A DNA stretch of 64,000 nt from Acidobacteriaceae bacterium. Its GTDB lineage: Bacteria > Acidobacteriota > Terriglobia > Terriglobales > Acidobacteriaceae. Position 1 is the stretch's first letter; the number at the start of each line of letters is the position of its first letter. The position numbers and the translations under genes were made by a program. Below, in pieces: positions 1 through 7,963 of the stretch. The notes under the pieces were generated by a model, which was not told the DNA's origin, ran no database searches, and saw only the letters and a list, made by a program, of their open reading frames with translations. The stretch is taken from assembly GCA_027449965.1 (NCBI GenBank), contig DAIDKP010000007.1:62001-126000 (forward strand). Reading direction: 5' to 3'.

Positions 1-1284
1 TTCACCGAAGTGACCAGGCAGGCTGGTCTCTTGCAGTCCAAACTGCGCTGGAACTCCGGCTGCGCCTTCCTCGACTACGACCGCGACGGCCACCTCGATC
101 TCTTCGTCGGCAACTACATCGACTTCGACATCAAAACCGCCCCTGACCCCGCCGATGCCGGCTGCGCGTACAAGGGCATCACCGTTGCCTGCGGACCGCC
201 GGGCCTTGAAGGTGGACACAACATTCTCTATCACAACAACGGCGACGGCACCTTCACCGATGTGAGCGAAAAAGCAGGCATGAATACTGCCATCGGCACG
301 TATGCTCTTTCGGTTGCCGTCGGCGATCTCGACGGCGATGGCTGGCCGGATATTTACGTCGCCAATGATTCCACCGCTGCCACCTTCTATCAGAATCAGA
401 AGGACGGAACATTCAAGGATGTCGCCATCGAAGCAGGCATCGCCTATTCGCCCGACGGCAAGCCGCAGGCCGGCATGGGCGTCTCCATCGGCGACTACGA
501 CCGCGACGGCCAGATGGATATCGTGAAGACCAACTTTGCCGGCGACACTGATTCGCTCTATCAGAACCTCGGCGACGGCACCTTCGAGGATCACACCTAT
601 CTCTCCGGTCTGGGCGTCAACACGCGCTATCTGGGCTGGGGCGTGGGCTTCTTTGACATGGACAACGACGGCTGGCTCGACATCCTCATCTCCAACGGTC
701 ACGTCTATCCGGAGGTCGATGGCACGGCGATCGATGCGCCCTATGCCGAGCACAAGTACCTCTATCGCAACCTGCGCAACGGCCAGTTTGAGGAGGTGAC
801 CAGGCAGGGCGGCCCTGGCATCACGACGCCCGCTCCGGCGCGCGGCTGTGCCTTTGGCGACTACGACAACGATGGCGACATGGATGTGGTCGTCAACTGC
901 ATCAACGATCTGCCGCAACTGCTGCGCTGCGACTCGACATGGACTCACCGCAACTGGATCAAGATTCGGCTGGTCGGCACAAAGAGCAATCGCACCGGCA
1001 TCGGCGCACATCTGCGGCTGACGGCGCAGGTCGATCCCAAAGCGCCCAAGCCCATGCTTCTCATCGATGAGGTGCGCTCCGGCGGCAGCTACTACTCCCA
1101 GAACGACTTTCGCCTGCACTTCGGCCTCGACCAGGCCAAGGCGGTAGACACGCTGGAGATTCGCTGGCCTTCAGGAACGGTGGATACGCTCAAGGCGTTA
1201 GCCGTGAACAAGCTGTATGTCATTCAGGAAGGCGGTAAGATTCTGAAGACGCAGGCGATGGATGGTTTCGTCAAAAAATCCTGA
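1..1284 (+). CDS. FG-GAP/VCBS repeat protein with C-terminal ASPIC/UnbV domain (5' partial)
   Basis: The reading frame is open to the first base, so the gene begins upstream and the ORF-track GTG at 10 is not its start. At least five calcium-binding-like DxDxDG repeats are visible (DYDRDGHLD, DLDGDGWPD, DYDRDGQMD, DMDNDGWLD, DYDNDGDMD), which is the FG-GAP/VCBS beta-propeller pattern. The last ~110 residues (RTGIGAHLRL ... EIRWPSGTVDTL) match the ASPIC/UnbV domain that follows such propellers. Proteins of this type are abundant in acidobacteria and are usually exported; the substrate is unknown. The N-terminal signal lies outside the window. It converges on the minus-strand TldD gene 9 bases downstream. 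Confidence 0.9.
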   Translation, partial: FTEVTRQAGLLQSKLRWNSGCAFLDYDRDGHLDLFVGNYIDFDIKTAPDPADAGCAYKGITVACGPPGLEGGHNILYHNNGDGTFTDVSEKAGMNTAIGTYALSVAVGDLDGDGWPDIYVANDSTAATFYQNQKDGTFKDVAIEAGIAYSPDGKPQAGMGVSIGDYDRDGQMDIVKTNFAGDTDSLYQNLGDGTFEDHTYLSGLGVNTRYLGWGVGFFDMDNDGWLDILISNGHVYPEVDGTAIDAPYAEHKYLYRNLRNGQFEEVTRQGGPGITTPAPARGCAFGDYDNDGDMDVVVNCINDLPQLLRCDSTWTHRNWIKIRLVGTKSNRTGIGAHLRLTAQVDPKAPKPMLLIDEVRSGGSYYSQNDFRLHFGLDQAKAVDTLEIRWPSGTVDTLKALAVNKLYVIQEGGKILKTQAMDGFVKKS

Positions 1285-1293
1285 GCAGGGAAA

Positions 1294-2766
1294 TCAGCCC
1301 GCTGTGCCGCCCACGGTCATCCGGTCCAGCTTGATCGTCGGCATGCCCACGCCGACGGGCACCGACTGCCCCGCCTTGCCGCAGGTGCCAATGCCTTCGT
1401 CCAGCCGCAGGTCGTGACCCACCATCGAGACGTAGCGCAGCGCCTCCGGCCCATTGCCAATCAGCGTCGCATCGCGCACCGGAGCGGTAATCTTTCCATC
1501 TTCGATCAGGTAAGCTTCCGAGGCGGAGAAGACAAACTTCCCGTTCGTGATGTCCACCTGTCCACCGCCAAAGTTGACCGCATACAGGCCGCGCTTCACG
1601 CTGCGCAGGATCTCTTCCGGTTCATCCTGTCCAGCCAGCATATACGTGTTCGTCATGCGCGGCATGGGGATGCACTGGTAGCTTTCGCGCCGTCCGGAGC
1701 CGGTGTTGGCCGCGCCAGTCAGCCGCGCTGAGAGTTTGTCTGTCAGGTAGCCGCGCAGGATTCCGCCTTCGATCAGCACCGTCTCCTGCGTCGCCGATCC
1801 TTCGTCGTCCACATTGAGCGAGCCGCGCCGCCCGGCCATCGTTCCGTTGTCCACCACGGTCACCTTGCTGCTGGCCACCTGCTGGCCAATCAGCCCGGAA
1901 AACGCCGACGTGCCTTTGCGATTGAAGTCTGCTTCGAGGCCGTGGCCCACAGCTTCGTGCAGCAGAATTCCCGGCCATCCCGGACCCAGCACCACTTCCA
2001 TCTCGCCTGCCGGGGCGGGGCGCGCGTCCAGTTGCAGAATCGCGCCCCGCGCGGCCTCCCGCGCCATGTGCTCGGGGCTTTTTGTTTCAGCGAACTGCTC
2101 CATGCCCGCTCTGCCACCGCCGCCGGCGCTGCCGCGTGTGCTGTTTTGCGCGTCCTGGGCAATGACAAAAACATTCAGCCGGGCCAGCGGCTGCGTGTCG
2201 CTGGCAAAGGCTCCATCCGAGCCGATGACGAGGATGCGCCGCAGCTCCTCGGCATAGCTGGCGCGCACCTGCACGATGCGCGCGTCAAAGCTGCGCGCGG
2301 CCCGGTCAGCGCGCTGGATCAGTTCCAGCCGGGCTGCAAGGTCCAGGTCAAATCCGCCGATCGGAACCGGATACAGATCCGTGCTGCGCGCATCCTGAAA
2401 ACCAACGATCGGCTGCTTTGCCGGGCCGCTGGCGATCATCGCCGCTGTCCTTGCCGCTTGCACCAACCGCTCCGGGCTGAGATTGTCGGTGTAGGCATAG
2501 CCGGTGCGCTCGCCTGCTATGACACGCACGCCGCACCCGACGCTCGTGCCCGTGCTGGCTGACTTCACAATCTGCTCCTCGATGCCAAGCGAGGTGGCTG
2601 TGACCGATTCAAAGTAGAGATCGGCAAACTCGCCGCCCGCGCTCAGCGCCTCGCCTAAACAGCGCTCCAGCAACCGCTCCGTAATGCCAAACTTCTGAAA
2701 GAAATAGTGGCGATGATTTTCCAGCTCGGTTGGCGACGGAGTGAGTGCGTTCAGCGCAGTTTCCAT
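1294..2766 (-). CDS. tldD: TldD/PmbA family metalloprotease
   Basis: Predicted zinc protease of the TldD/TldE (PmbA) family, which removes leader peptides or degrades unfolded peptides in the cytoplasm, normally as a TldD-TldE heterodimer. The HExxxH zinc motif (HEAVGH, about residues 270-275 from this start) identifies the TldD catalytic type rather than TldE. The typical glycine-rich C-terminal region (GQSVPVGVGMPTIKL) is present. I chose the ATG at 2766 (METALN), giving 490 residues; the longer ORF start at 2883 would overlap the divergent His-rich gene and adds a sequence without family character. No tldE partner is in the window. Family assignment is strong; the substrate is unknown. Confidence 0.9.
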   Translation of the reverse strand: METALNALTPSPTELENHRHYFFQKFGITERLLERCLGEALSAGGEFADLYFESVTATSLGIEEQIVKSASTGTSVGCGVRVIAGERTGYAYTDNLSPERLVQAARTAAMIASGPAKQPIVGFQDARSTDLYPVPIGGFDLDLAARLELIQRADRAARSFDARIVQVRASYAEELRRILVIGSDGAFASDTQPLARLNVFVIAQDAQNSTRGSAGGGGRAGMEQFAETKSPEHMAREAARGAILQLDARPAPAGEMEVVLGPGWPGILLHEAVGHGLEADFNRKGTSAFSGLIGQQVASSKVTVVDNGTMAGRRGSLNVDDEGSATQETVLIEGGILRGYLTDKLSARLTGAANTGSGRRESYQCIPMPRMTNTYMLAGQDEPEEILRSVKRGLYAVNFGGGQVDITNGKFVFSASEAYLIEDGKITAPVRDATLIGNGPEALRYVSMVGHDLRLDEGIGTCGKAGQSVPVGVGMPTIKLDRMTVGGTAG

Positions 2767-2881
2767 ATCTTCAGTGTACGCTGGCAGGGAATTGCCAGCG
2801 TGGGCTGTGCGCGGCCAGGCATCCATCTCTGGTGCCGGATCGGGATGCGGTGCAAGGCTGCCGCATGGTACGCTGCTCAAC

Positions 2882-3067
2882 ATGAAACGAATTGCGCTTG
2901 CCCTCTTCGCTCTTGTACTGTGCGCCGCGCCGGGTTATGCTGCCGGTCGCAAGCACCATCTTTTTCACCACAAACATCACCATCGCCACGGTCATCACAG
3001 CGCGCATCACTCGGCAAAGTCCAGCGGAACCAGAAGCGCAGCCGCAACGAAGACGACGACAAAGTAG
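2882..3067 (+). CDS. Small exported histidine-rich peptide
   Basis: A 61-residue product from the ATG at 2882. Residues 1-21 (MKRIALALFALVLCAAPGYA) form a clear signal peptide with an AxA-like cleavage site. The mature part starts with a cluster of about 12 histidines in 23 residues (HHLFHHKHHHRHGHH) and ends in a Ser/Thr/Lys/Ala tail. The composition suggests periplasmic metal binding (Ni, Cu, Zn or Co), which is inference. The gene diverges from tldD with 115 bases between starts and is 24 bases ahead of the DinB-like gene. The clean signal peptide and the codon-consistent frame support reality, although the size is small. Confidence 0.65.
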   Translation: MKRIALALFALVLCAAPGYAAGRKHHLFHHKHHHRHGHHSAHHSAKSSGTRSAAATKTTTK

Positions 3068-3091
3068 AAACACCCAGACAAGAGGATAGCC

Positions 3092-3637
3092 ATGACGCTG
3101 AACACGACTCTGGAAGAGTTGAAGTACCCGATTGGAAAGTTTTCCCGAACCGCCGAGAGTACGCCGGAGTTGCGTGCGGCCAGCATGGAGACGCTGCGCC
3201 AGTTGCCTCGCGCCCTGCGCAAGGCTCTGGAAGGGCTGAACGAGCAGCAGCTTGACACGCCGTATCGCGAGGGCGGATGGACGGTGCGCCAGACAGTGCA
3301 TCACCTGGCCGACAGTCACATGAACTCGTATGTGCGCTTCAAGCTGGCGCTCACCGAGGATTGGCCCGCAATCACTGCCTACGACGAGGCGGCATGGGCA
3401 GAGCTGCCGGATAGTGTGCAGCTTCCCGTCGAAGTCTCGCTCACGCTGATTGACGCGCTCCATGCGCGCTGGGTGGCATTGCTGGAGTCGATGAGTGAGG
3501 AGCAGTTTCTGCAGCGCGGCTACGTGCATCCGAAGAGTGGCCGACAGTCGCTCGCGCTGGCGCTGGGCATCTATGACTGGCACAGCCGTCATCACACGGC
3601 GCACATCGTACAGCTGCGCCAGTCCAAAGGCTGGTAA
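3092..3637 (+). CDS. DinB/YfiT-like putative metal-dependent hydrolase or thiol transferase
   Basis: 181 residues, the usual length of the DinB_2/YfiT family, a four-helix bundle with a three-histidine metal site. Candidate ligands are His70/His71 in the TVHHLADSH stretch and the histidines of DWHSRHHTAH (164, 167, 168, 171). Characterised relatives include bacillithiol S-transferases; the thiol cofactor here is unknown, so only the fold-level function is supported. The start ATG at 3092 is preceded by an AGAGGA-type ribosome binding site. It is followed after 6 bases by the putative nuclease gene, suggesting cotranscription. Confidence 0.85.
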   Translation: MTLNTTLEELKYPIGKFSRTAESTPELRAASMETLRQLPRALRKALEGLNEQQLDTPYREGGWTVRQTVHHLADSHMNSYVRFKLALTEDWPAITAYDEAAWAELPDSVQLPVEVSLTLIDALHARWVALLESMSEEQFLQRGYVHPKSGRQSLALALGIYDWHSRHHTAHIVQLRQSKGW

Positions 3638-3643
3638 TCTCGC

Positions 3644-5281
3644 TTGTCCGCCGATGCCAGAAGGAATCTCCAGAGCAGTGATTCCGGCACAGCGCAGTCG
3701 GCTGAGAAGCTGGCCGAGGCCGTCGAGAACTACATCACAGACCATCCTGAATCTGTAGTTCTGGAAGATGGCGGCCTGCTTTTCGATCTGCGTCTGGCGC
3801 GGTACTCCCTTTCGCTCGCGCATGGCCGCTGCCTGCTGCAGTTCTGGAGCGAGGAGCGGAATCTGGTGCGGACAGTGGTCGGCGCTCAACTCCGCCCTGG
3901 CTGCCTGCGGCTCATCACCCGGCGCATGGGAGTCAGCAAGCCCGGTGCGCTGGAGATTGTCGCCCAGCGCGACCGGCGCACGCCCACTGCACGCGAGAGC
4001 GAGCGCCGGCAGTATCAGCGGCTGCTGGAGCGTGTGCTCATGCGGCAGTCTCCCGACTGGACACCGGATGGTTTCCGTTCCGCCGCAGACCTGGAGCATA
4101 GCTTCGGGCCTGCGTATGTGCGCGGGCAACTGCTGCAGGGCAGCCGCGGAATGCAGGCTGAAGCGGTGATCGGCGTCAGCGCCGCGGAGTCCAGGGCGAC
4201 CGTCGATGGTGTGCTCACCGTCGGACTGCTTTGGCTGGACCATTGCCGCACGCACAATGTGGGCAAGAGCCCTCGCCAGCGCCACTACGGCGCGCTGCGC
4301 GTGATTGTGCCCGTTGGAATGGAGCAGACTACGGCTGCGCGCATGCGATGGCTGCACCCCGGGTTGGCTGCCTGGAGGCTTTTCACGCTGGATGAAAAGA
4401 CCGAAGAGTTGACCGCCGTTGAGATGGAAGAAGACGGAAATCAAAACCTGCGCCTGACCCACGCCTTTGATGCGCAGGCGGCGATCGAGCGCGCGCAGCC
4501 GGGCATCGAAGCATTGCTGGCGCTGCTGCCGGCCCATGCTGCCGCTCGCGTGGAGGCGCGCGCCAAAGAAGCGACCGAAGTCGCGCTTCTGCTCGAGGGG
4601 TTGGAGTTTGCACGAGTTCGGCAGCAGGCCGCCTATGGATCGTTCGCTCAAACGCTTGAGGTTACCTTCGGCGCGGGTGGAAACGAAACGCTGCTCAACG
4701 TGGAGACAGAGCCGCTTTGCCGTTCGCTGCTGGCTCGTCTCTTCGCAGCGCGTCATCCCAATGGAACCATCAAGGATGCGCTCTTCCGCCTGCGTACCGA
4801 AGGGTGGCTCGAGTCACGCATTCGCACCGGCATCACAGAGTTTTTGCCCGCGCTGCGGCAGGAGTTTCTTTACTCGCAGGTGCCCGCCATGGCCAGCGGA
4901 GAGCGCGGCATGATGGACCTGCTCACTGTGGACCGCTCCGGACGCCTGGTAGTCATCGAGGTGAAGGCCGACGAAGACCTGCATCTGCCATTGCAGGCGC
5001 TCGACTACTGGATGTGTGTGCGCTCTCTGCATGGCGACCGTGGGCTGGACCATGCAACAGGACGAATGCTCGATGCATGGCAGCGCAGCGGATATTTTCC
5101 CGGAGTGGAGATGGCGGATCTCCCGCCAAAGATTCTGCTCGTCGCTCCGGCGCTGCGCATTCATCCGGCAAATGAGATCGTCCTGCGGTATCTTTCCCCA
5201 CAGGTGGAATGGGAGTTGATTGCCGTCGGTGAGGACTGGCGCACGGCGTTGAAGACTGTCTTTCGCAAGCGGCGCGGCTGA
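3644..5281 (+). CDS. Uncharacterised protein with C-terminal PD-(D/E)XK nuclease-like domain
   Basis: 545 residues. The first ~400 residues are not recognised and contain no membrane segment. Around residues 420-455 the series MMD-(x)n-VVIEVKADED-LHLPLQALDYW fits the PD-(D/E)XK nuclease core: an acidic residue at the end of strand 2, ExK about 14 residues later, then a helix with a conserved Q, similar in layout to NucS/DUF91-type domains. A DNA-cleaving or DNA-end-binding role is inference. The only start near the beginning of the frame is TTG at 3644; no ATG or GTG is in frame nearby, so the start is uncertain. It follows the DinB-like gene by 6 bases. The function may be repair or defence, but nothing adjacent proves either. 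Confidence 0.7.
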   Translation: MSADARRNLQSSDSGTAQSAEKLAEAVENYITDHPESVVLEDGGLLFDLRLARYSLSLAHGRCLLQFWSEERNLVRTVVGAQLRPGCLRLITRRMGVSKPGALEIVAQRDRRTPTARESERRQYQRLLERVLMRQSPDWTPDGFRSAADLEHSFGPAYVRGQLLQGSRGMQAEAVIGVSAAESRATVDGVLTVGLLWLDHCRTHNVGKSPRQRHYGALRVIVPVGMEQTTAARMRWLHPGLAAWRLFTLDEKTEELTAVEMEEDGNQNLRLTHAFDAQAAIERAQPGIEALLALLPAHAAARVEARAKEATEVALLLEGLEFARVRQQAAYGSFAQTLEVTFGAGGNETLLNVETEPLCRSLLARLFAARHPNGTIKDALFRLRTEGWLESRIRTGITEFLPALRQEFLYSQVPAMASGERGMMDLLTVDRSGRLVVIEVKADEDLHLPLQALDYWMCVRSLHGDRGLDHATGRMLDAWQRSGYFPGVEMADLPPKILLVAPALRIHPANEIVLRYLSPQVEWELIAVGEDWRTALKTVFRKRRG

Positions 5282-5325
5282 GAGACGTTCGCCAGCTATC
5301 AAGCACGCCAGCCTGCAAGCACGCT

Positions 5326-6561
5326 TCAGCCGGAGCATGCAAATGCCGAGGATGCAAGCGCGTCTCCGGTGTTCGTGTCCTCGGCGTCCGGGAGTTCTTC
5401 GGCAGCGGTCGAGACGGCCAGCCGCGACTCAAAGAAGCGATCCACCGCATCGAGCACTTCGCGTCCCGTCTTGCAGACGAAGACCTGCTGGCGGAGTTTT
5501 GCGCCACCGGCGACGCCGTGCGTGAACCAGGAGGCGAACTGCTTCATCTTCCCGGCCGTCTCGCCGTGGCGTGCGTCGCGTGGCAACAACTGACTGGCCT
5601 CGGCTTCTGCGAGCAGCATCTGGAAGTAGGTGCGAATCATGCGCCAGCGGTCAGCCTCCGTCGGCTGGGTGTAGGCGCCGGTGGCCGTGTATTCGGCGAT
5701 CTGGCGGAAGATCCACGGATTCGACGGCGCCGCGCGACCGATCATCACCGCGTCGCAGCCGCTCTGGTCAACCATGGCCGCCGCGTCCTCCGGCGTGCGA
5801 ATGTCGCCGTTGCCGATAACCGGAATCCGCACCGCATCCTTGACGGCGGCAATCCATTCCCAGCGCGCCTGGCCGGTGTAGGCCTGTTCGCGCGTGCGGG
5901 CGTGGAGCGCGACGGCGTTGAGGCCCTCCGACTCGGCCATCCGGGCAAGCTCCACACAGATGATCGAAGCGTCGCTCCAGCCCAGGCGGAACTTGACCGT
6001 GAAGGGAATTGAGACGGCAGCGCGCACGGCGCGAAAAATTTCTCCAATGCGCGGCAGGTCGCGCAGCAGGCCCGATCCGCCGTTGCAGCCGACCACGCGT
6101 TTGGCCGGGCAGCCGAGGTTCAGGTCAACCGTATCAAAGCCGGTCTGCTCGACGATGCGCGCGGCCTCGGCCAGCGTCTCGGGATTCGACCCGAAGATCT
6201 GCGCGGCGATCGGGTGCTCGTCCTCGTAAAAGGTCAGGTAGCGCTTGCGTTTGGACTCGCGCATGCGCGAGAGTCCGTCGGCGGAGGTGAACTCGGTCAT
6301 GAGCAGGCCGCAGCCGGATTGCTGGTTGGTGATGGCATCCTCGACGGTCTCGCCATCGTGACCGGGCGTGAAGAGGCTGGCGTGGCGGATGAAGCGGCGG
6401 AAGACCGTGTCCGTGACCCCGGCCATGGGCGCGAGGACCGTTGCCGGAGCAACCGTGACGGGTCCGATGGCAAACGAAGCCGGGACACGCGCCGAAGCCG
6501 GCATCGCGTGCTCGATCGGGTTGTCCCAGCTCTTTTTCACGGTGAAACCCTTGCCTGCCAT
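5326..6561 (-). CDS. dus: tRNA dihydrouridine synthase
   Basis: FMN-dependent enzyme that reduces uridines in the tRNA D-loop. The TIM-barrel landmarks are in order: LAPMAGVTD near residue 45, AAQIFGSNPE, the active-site NLGCPAKRV segment, TVKFRLGW, and the phosphate-binding NGDIRTPED and GCDAVMIGRAA. At 411 residues it is longer than typical DusB (~320-330): it has an N-terminal extension of about 40 residues, an insertion after the LAPMAGVTD segment, and a 40-residue acidic tail. Starts at 6561 or 6504 (MPASAR) are both possible; 6561 lies 20 bases after the upstream gene, compatible with an operon with the two unknown genes. Which uridine it modifies cannot be told from sequence. Confidence 0.93.
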   Translation of the reverse strand: MAGKGFTVKKSWDNPIEHAMPASARVPASFAIGPVTVAPATVLAPMAGVTDTVFRRFIRHASLFTPGHDGETVEDAITNQQSGCGLLMTEFTSADGLSRMRESKRKRYLTFYEDEHPIAAQIFGSNPETLAEAARIVEQTGFDTVDLNLGCPAKRVVGCNGGSGLLRDLPRIGEIFRAVRAAVSIPFTVKFRLGWSDASIICVELARMAESEGLNAVALHARTREQAYTGQARWEWIAAVKDAVRIPVIGNGDIRTPEDAAAMVDQSGCDAVMIGRAAPSNPWIFRQIAEYTATGAYTQPTEADRWRMIRTYFQMLLAEAEASQLLPRDARHGETAGKMKQFASWFTHGVAGGAKLRQQVFVCKTGREVLDAVDRFFESRLAVSTAAEELPDAEDTNTGDALASSAFACSG

Positions 6562-6580
6562 CCTGCCCTCGATGCAGATG

Positions 6581-7132
6581 CTATATTCGCTCTTCGTCCG
6601 GTATCTGCCAGTTGGGCGTGTGCTCGGAGACGAAGCGATGCGTCATTTCGACCAGTTCTTTAGAAGAACGGAAACGCTCCGGCTTGAGCAGAACGGTCAC
6701 GCTGGCTTCATCTCGACTCAGATCGACATCGAGAATGCCGACGCGACCGACGCCATCCCGAGCAAGAGCCTTTGAGGTAACTTCCTTGAGCAGGTGCGTG
6801 CGGTGCGCGTTCGGGTCATCGCTGAATAGTGCGATGTAGCGGTAGTGACTCGGCAGGGATTGAATCTCTTCCACAACATTCGGAAGTTTGTTTGCAAGCA
6901 GTCCGGATATTTCCTGCAGTCTTGTCCCCGGAGCGATATACAGAAACCAGACCACATGCACATCGCCCGCGCCAGCGCGGTCCACGGCGAGGACATGCAC
7001 TGGAACGCCATTCCACTGGGCTTCAAAGTAAATTTTTGGGATGAGCAGTTTCTGAATCAGGTAGTCCTGCACGGCGTTCATCGCTCTGCCGACATATCGC
7101 TCCGCGAATTTCTGACTTTCTGTCTGAGTCAT
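6581..7132 (-). CDS. Hypothetical protein, possible degenerate restriction-endonuclease-like fold
   Basis: 183 residues from the ATG at 7132, which sits one base after the stop codon of the upstream gene, indicating translational coupling. I do not recognise a named family. The N-terminal third is helical. The segment GVPVHVLAVDRAGAGDVHVVWF (about residues 39-60) resembles a restriction-endonuclease-like strand pair with a conserved D and GD, but the lysine expected after the second strand is absent. The remainder is mixed alpha/beta. The protein is soluble with no signal peptide. Its tight coupling with the HEPN-like gene suggests the two act together; a toxin-antitoxin or regulatory pair is speculation. 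Confidence 0.6.
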   Translation of the reverse strand: MTQTESQKFAERYVGRAMNAVQDYLIQKLLIPKIYFEAQWNGVPVHVLAVDRAGAGDVHVVWFLYIAPGTRLQEISGLLANKLPNVVEEIQSLPSHYRYIALFSDDPNAHRTHLLKEVTSKALARDGVGRVGILDVDLSRDEASVTVLLKPERFRSSKELVEMTHRFVSEHTPNWQIPDEERI

Positions 7133-7133
7133 T

Positions 7134-7544
7134 TCACCACCCCTCAATCTGCAATCTTGCACCCGCTTCTTCTGCCCATGCGGCGAAACGCTCCGCCTGA
7201 TCGATGATTTGCTTTGCCGTCGTTTCCTTCAATGTTTCCGCCGAGTACTCGACCCTGCTTTTCATGCCGAGCAATTTCCCGAGTCGATCTGTTCCCTGAA
7301 GCCTGTCAAATTTTCTCGCCGCCAGCAGTCGCTTTAGTTCCTGTGCCGCACTGCCATGATCGTCCGATGCAACGTCGGCTGATCCCAGTCCCGTCCGCAG
7401 AGCATCGCTGTAGGAGATTGCCGAGTGAATGCCGAGCAAAGCCGAGGAAGATCGATAGTCAGTCAGGTCATCCTGCAAGAGTTGCATCCCCTTCAAGAAG
7501 TCCCTTGCACGAGCCAGATAGCTTTGAGCATCCACGAAAGCCAT
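7134..7544 (-). CDS. Hypothetical small helical protein, HEPN-like
   Basis: 136 residues, predicted all-helical. The segment SSALLGIHSAISYSDALRTGLG (about residues 32-53) resembles the helix of HEPN domains that carries a histidine and small residues, and the overall length fits a single HEPN domain. The canonical RxxxxH ribonuclease motif is not evident, so it would be a non-catalytic or antitoxin-like member if this is right. First gene of a three-gene minus-strand series (this, the 183-residue unknown, dus). The ATG at 7544 begins MAFVDAQSYL. The family call is tentative; existence as a gene is well supported by coupling with the next ORF. Confidence 0.6.
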   Translation of the reverse strand: MAFVDAQSYLARARDFLKGMQLLQDDLTDYRSSSALLGIHSAISYSDALRTGLGSADVASDDHGSAAQELKRLLAARKFDRLQGTDRLGKLLGMKSRVEYSAETLKETTAKQIIDQAERFAAWAEEAGARLQIEGW

Positions 7545-7634
7545 GACAAGATTTTCGCATAGATGCTGATTTCTTCATGGTTTGCGAACGAATCGGGAAG
7601 TGTAAACGCATTGCGCAAGGCCCCGACGCAACAA

Positions 7635-7656
7635 GGCCTCCGCCGCAGCGGAGGCC
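7635..7656 (-). terminator. Rho-independent terminator downstream of rpmE
   Basis: Perfect 9-bp stem GGCCTCCGC/GCGGAGGCC with a 4-base loop, 22 bases past the rpmE stop on the minus strand, followed on that strand by a T-rich TTGTTGC. It ends the tyrS-rpmE direction of transcription. Confidence 0.8.
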
Positions 7657-7678
7657 CGGGAAGTGAAGTATGCGGGAG

Positions 7679-7897
7679 CTACTTCGCTGCGGCCTTATCG
7701 GCATACTTGCGACGGAAGCGCTCGACGCGGCCTGCCGTATCCACCAGGCGCTGCTTGCCGGTGAAGAACGGGTGGCAGTTGGAGCAGATTTCCACGCTGA
7801 TCCGGCCTTTATGGGTGGAGCGCGTTTCAAATGTGTTGCCGCATGAACAATGAACCTGAACGGCTGCGTAATCGGGGTGAATACCTTGTTTGGCCAT
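7679..7897 (-). CDS. rpmE: 50S ribosomal protein bL31
   Basis: 72-residue large-subunit protein. It is the zinc-binding form of L31: Cys17-x-Cys19 (HCSCGNTF) and Cys38-x-x-Cys41 (ICSNCHPF) are all present, followed by the family [18 protein letters not shown] motif. The length is normal. The ATG at 7897 is preceded by an AGGAAAGG ribosome binding site on the minus strand. It lies 66 bases after tyrS on the same strand and ends in a strong terminator. In species with paired L31 forms the C-type is the zinc-replete version; no second copy is visible here. Confidence 0.98.
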   Translation of the reverse strand: MAKQGIHPDYAAVQVHCSCGNTFETRSTHKGRISVEICSNCHPFFTGKQRLVDTAGRVERFRRKYADKAAAK

Positions 7898-7963
7898 GGT
7901 GACAGATACCTTTCCTGCAATTCTTCCAGTTTACAGCGAGCCTGCTTGGGAAGCAACCACGAA

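Noticed and set aside
2771-4756. 661-residue minus-strand ORF opposite the DinB and nuclease-like genes
   Set aside because: No family pattern, overlaps three supported plus-strand genes, and reads as their antisense shadow.
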